A DNA stretch of 64,000 nt from Ruminococcus sp. (GCA_017411835.1 JAFQPG010000002.1:124001-188000), one strand, 5' to 3'; positions 52,126-61,389 are shown, counted from the first letter of the stretch. The notes: a model not told the origin generated them from the sequence alone. Translations and numbers: made by a program.

Positions 52126-52157
52126 TCAGTCAAATATTTTTATTTTGACTGATTTTT
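52126..52157 (+). terminator. Terminator-like hairpin in murA leader (putative attenuator)
   Basis: A perfect 9-bp stem, TCAGTCAAA (52126-52134) with TTTGACTGA (52144-52152), then TTTTT. It lies between the murA promoter and the murA start codon, so it is more likely an attenuator than the end of the comM transcript. Confidence 0.65.
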
Positions 52158-52206
52158 ATAACGATTAGGCATATACCATATATACATTATAGGAAGTGTG
52201 CAGATT

Positions 52207-53502
52207 TTGGAAAAATTTGTTGTTAATGGTGGCAACAAGCTCTTCGGCGAAGTGACTGTCAGCGGCGCTAAAAACGCGGCTGTTGCGATTATCCCTGCAG
52301 TTATTTTATGTGATGAGCCTTGCCGTATAGAAAATATACCGAATATTAGTGACGTAACCCTTATTGCAACTATTTTGCAGGAGCTTGGCGCAGTAGTTAA
52401 GCGTGTTGATAAATCAACACTCGATATTGATCCTCGCCCTATAAATACTTATGTTGCAACTAACGATTCAGTTAGAGGTATGCGTGCGTCTTACTATTTA
52501 CTTGGTGCGTTGCTTGGACGATTCCACAACGCTAAGGTTGCTTTGCCTGGCGGATGTAATTTCGGCGTCAGACCAATCGACCAGCACTTAAAGGGCTTTG
52601 CTCTTATGGGTGCGAAAAATGAGCTTATAAACGGTGCAATTATCGAGTCTACTTCAGACCGTCCGTTGCACGGTGCAAGAATATATTTTGATACTGTATC
52701 TGTCGGTTCAACAATGAACATCATCTTGGCTGCTGTTAAGGCTGAGGGACAGACCATTATTGAGAATGCCGCTAAAGAGCCACACATCGTTGATTTAGCA
52801 AACTTCTTAAACTCTATGGGCGCTAACATTCGTGGTGCCGGTACAGACGTTATCAAAATTCGTGGTGTTGAGTATCTTAAGGGTATCACATATTCTATTA
52901 TCCCTGACCAGATTGAAGCAGGCACATATATGGCTGCGGCTGCTGCGACCAGAGGCAAGATTACCGTAAGAAATATTACACCTAAGCATCTCGACAGTAT
53001 TTCTTCAAAGCTTAGAGAAATGGGCGTTGAGGTTGAAGAGTACGACGAAGCAGTTGTAGTAGATGCGACAGCTCGTCCGCTCAACCGCGTAAATATCAAA
53101 ACTATGCCACACCCAGGTTTTCCGACCGACTGCCAGCCACAGTTTGCAGCACTTCTTGCTTCTGTTAACGGCACATCTATCATTAACGAGAGCGTATGGG
53201 ATAACCGTTATCAGTATATCGCAGAGCTTGTCAGAATGGGTGCGAAGATTTCCGTTGAGGGCAGACTCGCTATTATTGAGGGTGGCACATTGCTTACAGG
53301 TGCTCCGGTAAAAGCTACCGACCTGCGTGCAGGTGCTGCGATGATTATTGCGGCGCTTGTTGCTGAGGGCACAACCTACATTTCAAGTATCAGCTATATC
53401 GAGCGTGGTTATGAGGATGTAATTATGAAGTTTCAGTCACTTGGTGCTGACATCAAAAAGATTTACATTCCTGACAACGACGAGGTAGCAACAACAGCAT
53501 AA
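52207..53502 (+). CDS. murA: UDP-N-acetylglucosamine 1-carboxyvinyltransferase
   Basis: First committed step of peptidoglycan synthesis; transfers enolpyruvate from PEP. Opening MEKFVVNGGNKLFGEVTVSG and the fosfomycin-target Cys in ALPGGCNFGVRPIDQHL are present, with GFPTDCQPQFAALLA further on. 431 residues. The start codon is TTG at 52207: AGGAAG at 52191 is correctly spaced for it, whereas the GTG at 52198 would lie on top of that site. The leader suggests transcriptional attenuation. Confidence 0.96.
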   Translation: MEKFVVNGGNKLFGEVTVSGAKNAAVAIIPAVILCDEPCRIENIPNISDVTLIATILQELGAVVKRVDKSTLDIDPRPINTYVATNDSVRGMRASYYLLGALLGRFHNAKVALPGGCNFGVRPIDQHLKGFALMGAKNELINGAIIESTSDRPLHGARIYFDTVSVGSTMNIILAAVKAEGQTIIENAAKEPHIVDLANFLNSMGANIRGAGTDVIKIRGVEYLKGITYSIIPDQIEAGTYMAAAAATRGKITVRNITPKHLDSISSKLREMGVEVEEYDEAVVVDATARPLNRVNIKTMPHPGFPTDCQPQFAALLASVNGTSIINESVWDNRYQYIAELVRMGAKISVEGRLAIIEGGTLLTGAPVKATDLRAGAAMIIAALVAEGTTYISSISYIERGYEDVIMKFQSLGADIKKIYIPDNDEVATTA

Positions 53503-53510
53503 ACATTATA

Positions 53511-53533
53511 AAGGGTACATTCAGTACCCTTTT
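53511..53533 (+). terminator. Intrinsic terminator of murA
   Basis: Stem AAGGGTAC (53511-53518) with GTACCCTT (53524-53531), 5-nt loop, short T-run. Moderate strength; read-through into the MBL gene 20 bases later is possible. Confidence 0.75.
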
Positions 53534-53552
53534 GTTATTATTAGAGGTTTTT

Positions 53553-54341
53553 ATGGCAAAAATTGTTCCGCTTTTTTCTTCAAGTCAAGGCAACAGCTAC
53601 TACATCAGTGGTAACAACGAGGCGATACTCGTTGATGCAGGCAGAAACTGCAAACAACTGGAGCTTGCACTTTTATCAAATGAAATAGATACAAAAACGA
53701 TTAAAGCTATTTTTGTTACTCACGAGCACACTGACCATTGTTCAGCACTTAGAGTTTTTGCAAAGCGCTATGATTTGCCGATTTATGCAACAAAGGGCAC
53801 GCTTGACGCACTTGTTAATGCTGACAGGGTAGATGCAAACGCAAAGCTTTTTGCAATAAACGACGAAATTGTGCTTGGTGATATGCTGATTAAAAGGGTA
53901 AATACTTCTCACGATGCTAAAGAGCCTTGCGGATATTCTATTACTACTGCAGATAACCGCAGATGTGCTGTAGTTACAGACACAGGCTTTTTAACAAACG
54001 AGGCTTTAACCGCTTTGAAAAGCTGTAATTTAGCAGTTATTGAGTCAAACCACGACATCGAAATGCTCAAAAACGGACCTTATCCGTATATATTAAAACA
54101 GCGTGTTTTGTCGATGACAGGCCACTTGTCAAATGTCGATTGTGCAAAGGTGCTCCCGTCTATGATAGAAAGCGGAGTAACACGACTTTTGCTTGCACAT
54201 TTAAGTCAGGAAAACAATACAAAAAGATTAGCAGTTGATACGTCGGTTGCGGTTTTGTCTGCAAGTGGTATGAAGCGTGACAGCGACTATACCATTGATA
54301 CTGCACCGGTAGAAACTAACGGCAAGGCTATCGTATTTTAA
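53553..54341 (+). CDS. Metallo-beta-lactamase-fold hydrolase, YycJ/WalJ-like
   Basis: 262 residues with the metal motif THEHTDHCS (about residues 56-64), upstream strand PLFSSSQGNSYYISG typical of the YycJ/WalJ group, and further ligands in VVTDTGFLT and LAHLSQENN. WalJ is linked to DNA repair or division control in streptococci and is usually beside walRK, which is absent here. The ATG at 53553 follows AGAGG. rlmH follows 12 bases later, echoing the common walJ-rlmH neighbourhood of Firmicutes. Confidence 0.9.
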   Translation: MAKIVPLFSSSQGNSYYISGNNEAILVDAGRNCKQLELALLSNEIDTKTIKAIFVTHEHTDHCSALRVFAKRYDLPIYATKGTLDALVNADRVDANAKLFAINDEIVLGDMLIKRVNTSHDAKEPCGYSITTADNRRCAVVTDTGFLTNEALTALKSCNLAVIESNHDIEMLKNGPYPYILKQRVLSMTGHLSNVDCAKVLPSMIESGVTRLLLAHLSQENNTKRLAVDTSVAVLSASGMKRDSDYTIDTAPVETNGKAIVF

Positions 54342-54353
54342 GGGCGTGAATAT

Positions 54354-54833
54354 ATGCTGAATGTAAATATAATCTGTGTCGGCTCTTTAAAAGAAAAGTT
54401 TTTTGCAGATGCTGTAAACGAGTATAAAAAAAGACTTTCTCGATACTGCAAGTTTTCTATCGTTGAGCTAAACGAAGAGAAAACTATGGACCAGCAGACG
54501 CAGGCGCAAATCGACAAAACTTTATCAAAAGAGGGCGAGAGAATTCTTAGTAAAATTAATAAGTCAGACTTCGTGATTGCTATGTGTATTGAGGGCAAAA
54601 TGTTAAGCTCTGAGGACTTGTCCCAAAAGCTTTCTGATATTTCTATGAGCAGCGGTACTGTAGATTTTATAATCGGAGGCTCGTGGGGGTTAAGTGAAGA
54701 TGTAAAAAGTCGTGCTGACTTTAAGCTTTCTGTCAGCAAAATGACGTTTCCGCACCAGCTTTTCAGAGTGATGCTGTGCGAGCAGATTTATAGAGCATTT
54801 TCTATATCGGCAAACGCAAAATATCATAAATAA
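54354..54833 (+). CDS. rlmH: 23S rRNA (pseudouridine(1915)-N3)-methyltransferase
   Basis: SPOUT enzyme acting on helix 69 of the assembled ribosome. Signature regions IICVGSLKEKFFADAVNEY, IIGGSWGLSEDV and MTFPHQLFRVMLCEQIYRA are clear. 159 residues. The ribosome binding site (AAGGGCG) overlaps the end of the upstream gene region, suggesting co-expression. Confidence 0.96.
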   Translation: MLNVNIICVGSLKEKFFADAVNEYKKRLSRYCKFSIVELNEEKTMDQQTQAQIDKTLSKEGERILSKINKSDFVIAMCIEGKMLSSEDLSQKLSDISMSSGTVDFIIGGSWGLSEDVKSRADFKLSVSKMTFPHQLFRVMLCEQIYRAFSISANAKYHK

Positions 54834-54863
54834 ACTAAGGTTAAAATAAAAAAGGAGGTTATT

Positions 54864-56558
54864 ATGGCACTTGACGGAATTATGCTCAGTCTGATAAAAG
54901 ACGAGCTTTTAAAAGAACTAAAAGATTCACACGTAAACCAGATACATCAGCCGTCAAAAGACGAAATCGTGCTTAACCTCCGCACAAAAACAGGCTCAAA
55001 AAAGCTGTTTTTAAGCTGTAGAGCAGACTGTGCAAGAGTGCATCTGACCCAGTTTCCACCCGAAAATCCGAGCACTCCGCCGATGCTTTGTATGCTTTTT
55101 AGAAAGCGCTTGTGCGGCGCAAGATTACTTGATATCAGACAGCCTGACTTTGAGCGTATATTGTTTTTTGATTTCGAAGCGACTAATGAAATCGGCGACC
55201 GCGAAAAGCTGACACTTTGTATCGAGATTATGGGCAGATACTCAAACATCATTTTGCTTGACCAAAATATGCTTGTAGTTGATGCAGTAAAGCGTGTTGA
55301 CGTAACTATGACACGCGAGCGCGTTATTCTTCCTAAAATCGAGTATTTTTTACCGCCACAGCAGGATAAAATGAATATTATGGCAGATAAAGTAAGCGAT
55401 ATTGTATCAGCGATAGAAACGCTTGACAAACCGCTTGATAAATCCATTTTATCGGTTGTGCAGGGTACTTCTCCGATAATATGTCGAGAGCTTTCCCATA
55501 GAGTTTTTAGCGGTAGCACGCTTCAAAGCGAGCTTGAAAAATTTGCAGATAATCTAAAAAACGGTGATAGCACTAAAACCCTTGTCTTTAAGGAAGATAA
55601 TACCCCGCTTGATATCGCTTTTATGGATATTACGCAGTATGGAGATGCCGTAAGAAAAGAGCATTTTGAGAGCTTTTCTTCTCTTTTAGACGCGTTTTAT
55701 TCTAAGCGTGATATGGCGGTGAGAATGAAGTCTCGCAGTCAGGATTTACACAGATTAGTCTTTAATGTCATAGAACGCTTGTCAAAGAAAATCAATATCC
55801 AAAAACAGGAATTGCAGAAATGTGCAGACAGAGAACAGCTTAGAATTAAAGGCGATTTACTTCAGGCAAATCTGTATAAAATTAAAAAAGGCGCGATGTT
55901 TGTAGAGGTCGAAAACTTTTATGAAGAAAATTCACCTGTAATACGAATTGTTCTCGACCCTAGTATTACACCGGCTCAAAACGCACAGAAGTTTTATAAG
56001 GCATATGCTAAAGCGAAAACTGCCGAACAGATGCTCAGTATTCAGATAGAAAAAGCACACAGCGAGCTTGCTTATATGCTGTCGGTACAGGACTTTTTAA
56101 ATCGTGCTCAAAGCGATAAGGACTTGTCCCAGATACGACTTGAGCTTATAGAGCAGGGCTATATAAAGGAGCATAAAAATTCAAAGCAAAAAGCACCGAA
56201 GGCTTTGCCACCGCTTGAGTTTGAAACATCGGACGGCTTTAGAGTTTTAGTTGGTAGAAACAACAAGCAAAACGACCAACTCACCCTAAAAACCGCGTCA
56301 AAATCTGATTACTGGTTCCATACAAAAAACATACCGGGCTCGCACACAATAGTGCTTACAAACGGTAAAGAAATAACAGATACTGCGATTTTAGAGGCTG
56401 CTCAACTTTGTGCATATCACAGCAAAGCTAAAGATTCTGCGCAAGTACCGGTTGATTACACGACGGTCAAAAATGTAAGTAAGCCGGCATCAGCAAAGCC
56501 GGGCAAGGTGATTTACGTAAACTACAACACAGTTTATGTTACACCAAAGCTTATATAA
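54864..56558 (+). CDS. RqcH-type NFACT protein (ribosome quality control)
   Basis: 564 residues with NFACT-N (MALDGIMLSLIKDELLKELK), a long coiled-coil middle (about 285-430) and the NFACT-R domain (DGFRVLVGRNNKQNDQLTLK, SDYWFHTKNIPGSHTIV). Bacterial RqcH binds obstructed 50S subunits and adds alanine tails; older annotations call it a fibronectin-binding protein. An AAAGGAGG site precedes the ATG. Confidence 0.95.
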   Translation: MALDGIMLSLIKDELLKELKDSHVNQIHQPSKDEIVLNLRTKTGSKKLFLSCRADCARVHLTQFPPENPSTPPMLCMLFRKRLCGARLLDIRQPDFERILFFDFEATNEIGDREKLTLCIEIMGRYSNIILLDQNMLVVDAVKRVDVTMTRERVILPKIEYFLPPQQDKMNIMADKVSDIVSAIETLDKPLDKSILSVVQGTSPIICRELSHRVFSGSTLQSELEKFADNLKNGDSTKTLVFKEDNTPLDIAFMDITQYGDAVRKEHFESFSSLLDAFYSKRDMAVRMKSRSQDLHRLVFNVIERLSKKINIQKQELQKCADREQLRIKGDLLQANLYKIKKGAMFVEVENFYEENSPVIRIVLDPSITPAQNAQKFYKAYAKAKTAEQMLSIQIEKAHSELAYMLSVQDFLNRAQSDKDLSQIRLELIEQGYIKEHKNSKQKAPKALPPLEFETSDGFRVLVGRNNKQNDQLTLKTASKSDYWFHTKNIPGSHTIVLTNGKEITDTAILEAAQLCAYHSKAKDSAQVPVDYTTVKNVSKPASAKPGKVIYVNYNTVYVTPKLI

Positions 56559-56563
56559 AAAAT

Positions 56564-56597
56564 AAAAGGCATAGGAGTTTATCCTATGCCTTTATTT
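56564..56597. terminator. Bidirectional terminator between rqcH and mutS2
   Basis: A 12-bp stem (56564-56576 with 56582-56593), with A-rich left and T-rich right flanks, serving the two convergent genes. Confidence 0.9.
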
Positions 56598-58945
56598 TAT
56601 TTAAGCTCTACGATTGTAACGCCTGCTTCGCCCTCGCCAAAGTTGCCGAGTCTGAATTTTTTGACTGCCTTGTGAGTTTTTAAATGGCGGTGAATTTCAG
56701 CTCGTAGCACACCCGTTCCTTTGCCGTGAATAATGGTGAGGTTGTGGGTGTTTGTAAGTATTGCTGTGTCGATTGCCTGATCTACTGCGATGATTGCCTC
56801 TATAGCAGTCTGTCCGCGCAAATCGATTTCGGTTTCTGCACGCGCAGAAATATTTTTAGTTACCTTGCGTTCAGGTCTTTTAGGGATAGTGACCTTTTCA
56901 TCTTTTAAAAGTCTGATGTTTGACAGAGGGACTCTTGTTTTGATGATACCTGCCTGAACTAAAACCTGACCTTTGTCAGGAAGCTCAAGCACCTCGGCTT
57001 TTTTATCTATATCATAAATGAGCACCTTATCGCCGATTCTTAATTCACGCGGAAGCTTATATTCGCTGTTCTTTGTTGTCTTAATCGGGTCGGCGGTGTC
57101 TTCAAGCTCTCGCATACTTTTCTTTAAGTTTGTGCGTTCTTGCAAAGAAAGGTTATTTGCTTTCTTTGCTTTTTCAAGCTCGTCGATAAGCGCGTATGCC
57201 TGCGCCTTTGTCTTTGATAAAAGGAGGGAAGCTTCACGCTTTGCTTTATCTATTTCACGCTGAGCTGTTTCTTTTGCACGCTGAGCTTCTTTCTTTGCTT
57301 TTTCACGCTCTGCTTTTGCAATTTCCAGCTCTTTTTTGCTTTCCTCTAAAACAGAGTCGAGCGATTGTCTGCGCTCCTCTAAGGTTTCGACAACATCTTC
57401 AAACTGTCTGCTTTCAGAAGATACAAGCTCCTTTGCTCTGTCTACGACGTCATCTTCCATACCTAGGCGTTTTGATATGGCAAAAGCGTTACTTTTGCCG
57501 GGAACGCCGATTAAAAGCTTGTATGTAGGACGAAGAGTTTTTACGTCAAATTCGCAACAGCCGTTTTCAACCTTATCGGTTTTTAAAGCATATTCCTTAA
57601 GCTCTGCATAGTGAGTAGTACTTGCAATTTTAGCTCCCTTAGAGCGAAGCTTTTCAAGTATTGCTACCGCAAGTGCCGCACCCTCAACAGGGTCAGTACC
57701 CGCTCCGAGCTCGTCAATGAGCGCAAGGGTTGAGCGGTTAGCAAGCTTTAATATACCGATGATATTTGTCATATGCGCAGAGAAGGTGGAGAGCGACTGT
57801 TCAATGCTCTGCTCGTCGCCGATATCTACGAGCACGCGTCTAAATGTCGACAGCTCGCTGTTGTCAGAGCATGGTACCATCAAGCCACACATCGCCATAA
57901 GAGTAAGCAGACCGATTGTTTTAAGCGATACCGTTTTACCACCCGTGTTTGGACCTGTAATAACTAAAGTGTCAAATTCTTTGCCGAGTGTGATATCAGT
58001 AGGTATTACATCTTTATCAGGAATAAGCGGGTGGCGTGCCTGCTTTAAGTCGATGATACCTTTGTCGTTCATTTTAGGCTTTGTTGCCTTCATTTTGTAC
58101 GCAAGCTGTGCCTTAGCAAAAATAATGTTGAGTTCAACCGTAAATTTATAGCTTTCGATAATTTCGTCAGCGTGTGTACCGCACGAAGCAGAAAGCTCGT
58201 ACAGTATGCGCTCTATTTCCGCTTGCTCTTTTGATTCGAGCACTCTGATATCGTTATTTGCCTGCACAACGCCCATAGGCTCAATAAATACCGTTGAGCC
58301 TGATGCTGATGTGTCGTGAACAAGACCGGCTACATTTCCTCGGCATTCTGCTTTTACAGGCACAACATATCTGCCGTCACGCTGGGTGACTATAGCATCC
58401 TGCAAGTATTTTTGGTAGGTTGAGCTATGTATGATTTTGTCGAGCACTTCTCTGGCTTTTGACTGCGCAACTCTGATTTTACGCCTGATGTCGTAAAGGG
58501 TAGGAGAGGCGTTATCGGACAGCTCCTCTTCACCTATAATGCAGGTGTTGATTTTCTCCTCTAAAAACTTGTTTGAAGAAAGCGACTCGAAATGATTGTC
58601 AAGAGAAGTTTCTACTGATGCCGACTTATTACGCCATTCCTTTATCAAGCGTATAACGCGCAAGCCTTGAGCGATTCGTAAAAGCTCAAGAGTAGTAAGA
58701 CATCCGCCTGCTTGTGCACGTCTGAGCGCATTTGTGATATTTGTGATGCCGCCAAAGGATGGTGCACCAAATCTGCCGATGAGCATATGTGCGTCATAGG
58801 TTTGTTTAAGCAGCTCGTCCACCTCGAAAAGTCCCCACGCAGGCTCAATTTTAAGCGCCTCTTCATAAGCATCAGGGATAGAGGTTTCATTTGCGAGCAT
58901 CTGTAGTATTTTATTTAGTTCAAGTGCTTTAAAATGTCTGTTCAT
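56597..58945 (-). CDS. mutS2: Endonuclease MutS2
   Basis: 782 residues. MutS core and lever (about 1-320), ATPase with Walker A GPNTGGKTVSLK and LALIDELGAGTDPVEGAAL, a long charged coiled coil (about 515-615), a KOW-like region, and a C-terminal Smr nuclease domain (IDLRGQTAIEAI, HGKGTGVLR). In Bacillus it suppresses recombination and rescues collided ribosomes. The ATG at 58945 comes 1 base after the recO stop; GAGTGA is a weak ribosome binding site. A GTG at 58954 is the alternative. Confidence 0.96.
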   Translation of the reverse strand: MNRHFKALELNKILQMLANETSIPDAYEEALKIEPAWGLFEVDELLKQTYDAHMLIGRFGAPSFGGITNITNALRRAQAGGCLTTLELLRIAQGLRVIRLIKEWRNKSASVETSLDNHFESLSSNKFLEEKINTCIIGEEELSDNASPTLYDIRRKIRVAQSKAREVLDKIIHSSTYQKYLQDAIVTQRDGRYVVPVKAECRGNVAGLVHDTSASGSTVFIEPMGVVQANNDIRVLESKEQAEIERILYELSASCGTHADEIIESYKFTVELNIIFAKAQLAYKMKATKPKMNDKGIIDLKQARHPLIPDKDVIPTDITLGKEFDTLVITGPNTGGKTVSLKTIGLLTLMAMCGLMVPCSDNSELSTFRRVLVDIGDEQSIEQSLSTFSAHMTNIIGILKLANRSTLALIDELGAGTDPVEGAALAVAILEKLRSKGAKIASTTHYAELKEYALKTDKVENGCCEFDVKTLRPTYKLLIGVPGKSNAFAISKRLGMEDDVVDRAKELVSSESRQFEDVVETLEERRQSLDSVLEESKKELEIAKAEREKAKKEAQRAKETAQREIDKAKREASLLLSKTKAQAYALIDELEKAKKANNLSLQERTNLKKSMRELEDTADPIKTTKNSEYKLPRELRIGDKVLIYDIDKKAEVLELPDKGQVLVQAGIIKTRVPLSNIRLLKDEKVTIPKRPERKVTKNISARAETEIDLRGQTAIEAIIAVDQAIDTAILTNTHNLTIIHGKGTGVLRAEIHRHLKTHKAVKKFRLGNFGEGEAGVTIVELK

Positions 58946-58946
58946 A

Positions 58947-59693
58947 TTATTCACTCATCATTTTAAAAAATTGTAGTGTAAAGAAGTCTTTTTCTGTTAT
59001 ACAGCTTAAGTAGCTTTCGGATATAGTATTCAATAGTTTAAGTGAGTCTTCACTCAAAGAAAATGAAAACAGCTTTTCAAAATCTGCGTAAAAGGTGTGC
59101 CTCAAGGCGGTTATTACGCTTATTGGAGAAGCTATACCGTAAGCGCCGTTTTTTTGAGCGCAAGTGCTACAAAACAGCTTGCCTGTCTTTGGAATAAAAA
59201 GCATCTGCTCTGACTCGTATTTTCCGCAGTCAGCACACATAACAAGGTCCGGCATATATCCGCAAAGTCCGATAAGCCTCATTTCTACACACGCTTTTAT
59301 AAGTAGCGGGTCTTTTTTGTCGTTACACAAAAGATGAAGTGCATTTAATATAAGTCGCAGATATTCTGTTGCCTCCTGCTCCTTTGGGCAAAGGTGCAGG
59401 CATAACTCGCAAAAGTACTGCGCAAGGCTCATATTACGCACGTCGTTTCTAAGTTTTATGAACATCTCGATGCTTTGTGCTTCGTCGATTGAATATGTAC
59501 CCTTGTTTTCAAAAACAGAAAGCTCAGAATAACACAAAAGCCCGGTGGATGCACACTTCGGGCTTTTGATATTTTTAGCGCGTCTGACAAACGCACGAAT
59601 AATGCCTAAAGAGTCAGTAAGTACGGTGACAAGCTTATCCTGTTCACCTAAACTCTGCTCCTTGATTATCAGTCCGTTTGTCTTGAATTTCAT
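58947..59693 (-). CDS. recO: DNA repair protein RecO
   Basis: 248 residues: N-terminal OB fold (TNGLIIKEQSLGEQDKLVTV), helical middle, and a zinc finger of four Cys (MCADCGKYESEQ and FCSTC). It helps load RecA with RecR/RecF. The ATG has TTGGAGG upstream. It overlaps the small yqzL-like gene in another frame by 50 bases. Confidence 0.95.
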   Translation of the reverse strand: MKFKTNGLIIKEQSLGEQDKLVTVLTDSLGIIRAFVRRAKNIKSPKCASTGLLCYSELSVFENKGTYSIDEAQSIEMFIKLRNDVRNMSLAQYFCELCLHLCPKEQEATEYLRLILNALHLLCNDKKDPLLIKACVEMRLIGLCGYMPDLVMCADCGKYESEQMLFIPKTGKLFCSTCAQKNGAYGIASPISVITALRHTFYADFEKLFSFSLSEDSLKLLNTISESYLSCITEKDFFTLQFFKMMSE

Positions 59694-59808
59694 CTTTTTC
59701 CTCCAAGGTGTTTATGTCCTTTTTAGCGTTCTGGATAGATTTGTACTGCAAATAGTCAAGCACGCTACCACTCATTAAAAAGGAATTCCACGCATCTGTT
59801 TCGTTCAT
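59644..59808 (-). CDS. YqzL-like small protein overlapping recO
   Basis: A 54-residue frame starting at ATG 59808 (MNETDAWNSFLMSGSVLDYL) with AAAGG upstream. The pattern W..F...G.v.dYL.YK matches YqzL, a small protein encoded between era and recO in many Firmicutes, exactly the position here. It is longer than usual because the C-terminus runs 50 bases into recO in another frame. Function unknown. Confidence 0.7.
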   Translation of the reverse strand: MNETDAWNSFLMSGSVLDYLQYKSIQNAKKDINTLEEKDEIQDKRTDNQGAEFR

Positions 59809-59834
59809 ACATATCTGCCTTTCAAGTGAACTTG

Positions 59835-59860
59835 GGTATAACCCCTAAGGGTATTATACC
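59835..59860. repeat. Inverted repeat between era and the yqzL-like gene
   Basis: GGTATAA (59835-59841) pairs with TTATACC (59854-59860), and CCC/GGG pairs inside. No T-run follows on the minus strand, so it may be an mRNA processing or stabilising element within the operon. Confidence 0.4.
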
Positions 59861-59917
59861 TTTTCAAAAAGGGAGATATAGTGGGAAATATGTAGAAGCC
59901 AAAAATTGTCTTTTGGC

Positions 59918-60829
59918 TTAGTTGAAATCGTTTTGATTAAAGCCGAAATTGTTAAGGAGAGCCTCGCGGTTTCTCCAGTCCTCTTTAACCTTTACCCATG
60001 TCTGGAGATTTACCTTGCAGTCAAAGAATTTCTCCATATCCTGTCTTGCGTAGGTGCTGATTTTTTTGAGCATTGAGCCACCCTTGCCGATAATAATGCC
60101 CTTGTGTGTTGCACGCTCGCAGTAGATAGTTGCATCAATGTCTAAAATACCCGAGTCCTCTCGTTGCTTCATACGCTCGATTACGACTGCTGTGCCGTGA
60201 GGTATTTCTTTGTCGCATAAACGCAGGATTTTTTCTCTTATCATTTCAGCAGCCAGCACCTTTTCAGGCTGGTCGGTGAGTGCGTCCTCCTCAAAGAAAT
60301 GTCCGCCTTCAGTACAAAGCTTTTTAAGCTCGTCTAAAAGCTCGTCTACGCCCTTGCCGTCAACCGCACAAACAGGAACTACTGCTTCAAAATTATATAG
60401 ACTTGAGTATGAAAGTATAAGCTCAAGCAACTGCTCCTTGTCCTTGAGCATATCGATTTTGTTGATAGCAAGTACAACAGGAGTTTCAGTCTTTTTGAAT
60501 TTTTCAATCAGCATAAGCTCGGTTTTACCGACTTCCTTGTCAGCCTCAACAACCAGCACACACGCATCAACGCCCATAACGGACTCGTTGATTGAACGCA
60601 CCATATACTGACCCAAGGTAGTTTTAGGTTTGTGCATACCCGGTGTGTCAATAAATACAAGCTGATATTCGCCTTTTGTCAGTATTCCCATAATACGTGT
60701 ACGGGTAGTTTGTGGCTTGCTGGAAACGATTGCAATTTTTTGATTGAGCATACGGTTTAATAGCGAGCTCTTGCCGACATTTGGTCGACCTGTAAGTGCT
60801 ATAAAAGCAGATTTATCTTTTTTGTTCAT
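59918..60829 (-). CDS. era: GTPase Era
   Basis: Assembly GTPase for the 30S subunit. G motifs TGRPNVGKSSLLN, DTPGMHKP and NKID are followed by a C-terminal KH domain (HKGIIIGKGGSMLKKIS). 303 residues. Its ATG overlaps the dgkA stop by 4 bases (ATGA). Confidence 0.97.
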   Translation of the reverse strand: MNKKDKSAFIALTGRPNVGKSSLLNRMLNQKIAIVSSKPQTTRTRIMGILTKGEYQLVFIDTPGMHKPKTTLGQYMVRSINESVMGVDACVLVVEADKEVGKTELMLIEKFKKTETPVVLAINKIDMLKDKEQLLELILSYSSLYNFEAVVPVCAVDGKGVDELLDELKKLCTEGGHFFEEDALTDQPEKVLAAEMIREKILRLCDKEIPHGTAVVIERMKQREDSGILDIDATIYCERATHKGIIIGKGGSMLKKISTYARQDMEKFFDCKVNLQTWVKVKEDWRNREALLNNFGFNQNDFN

Positions 60830-61380
60830 ATTTCTTCCTTTGTACTTTTGTTAGATTTGTCGCTAAAATACTTTTTTACATTTTCAAAGTACTCTTTGTA
60901 TTTTGAAGGCTTAAGTGCAACAAAAAGAGCTGAAACTAGCAGGCTTAAAATGAGCACAATAAAGGCAAAGAAGCTGTCTTCAAAGAAGTAGAAAAGCATA
61001 TATCTGAATACGTCAACTCTGAAAAGCGTGATAAATGCAACGCAAACAGCGGCGATAGCGCTGACCAAAACTGCGGCTGCGGCAACGTCTTTTACAAAGC
61101 CGATATTTTTAGAGTATTCGCTCGTTACTGTGTCGCACAAACGCTCGAGTGCGGTGTTTACAATTTCTGTAATAAATACTGCAGAAATTGTAAGCACAAG
61201 CAACGCCCATTGGGCAGTAGACAGGTTGTAAAACTTTAGTGAAAACGCAACAACATATATTGTCACCACGAGATGAAAACGCATATGTGCTTCGCTGTTA
61301 AAAGCTGAGAGTAAACCACTGATAGCATATTTAAAGCTATGCACCTGCTTTAAAAATTTTTCTTTTACTTTTTCTTTCAT
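60826..61380 (-). CDS. dgkA: Diacylglycerol/undecaprenol kinase family protein
   Basis: Membrane kinase with FKYAISGLLSAFNSEAHMRFH and the catalytic-region ITEIVNTALERLCD, three helices in the core (to about residue 120). Gram-positive members phosphorylate undecaprenol. At 184 residues it is longer than usual: an additional C-terminal part has one more hydrophobic helix (about 137-158) and a basic tail (SKYKEYFENVKKYFSDKSNK). Sits between ybeY and era, as in many Firmicutes. Confidence 0.93.
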   Translation of the reverse strand: MKEKVKEKFLKQVHSFKYAISGLLSAFNSEAHMRFHLVVTIYVVAFSLKFYNLSTAQWALLVLTISAVFITEIVNTALERLCDTVTSEYSKNIGFVKDVAAAAVLVSAIAAVCVAFITLFRVDVFRYMLFYFFEDSFFAFIVLILSLLVSALFVALKPSKYKEYFENVKKYFSDKSNKSTKEEI

Positions 61381-61389
61381 AATTACACC

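Larger units (their letters stand above)
51888..52206 (+). other. Intergenic region (319 bases) with murA promoter and leader
   Basis: The first approximately 140 bases (51888-52030) are AT-rich with no visible structure or frame. They are followed by the murA promoter, a small hairpin TTTGCA-GTAATA-TGCAAA (52081-52098), and a terminator-like hairpin. No gene is seen. Confidence 0.7.

Noticed and set aside
51888-52206. A known riboswitch in the murA leader
   Set aside because: Only a terminator hairpin and one small hairpin were seen; no conserved core of a class I know could be matched.
52494-53183. 229-codon frame antisense to murA
   Set aside because: No ribosome binding site or domain; explained by codon bias of murA on the other strand.
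54947-55519. 190-codon frame antisense to the NFACT gene
   Set aside because: No start signal and composition typical of an antisense shadow.
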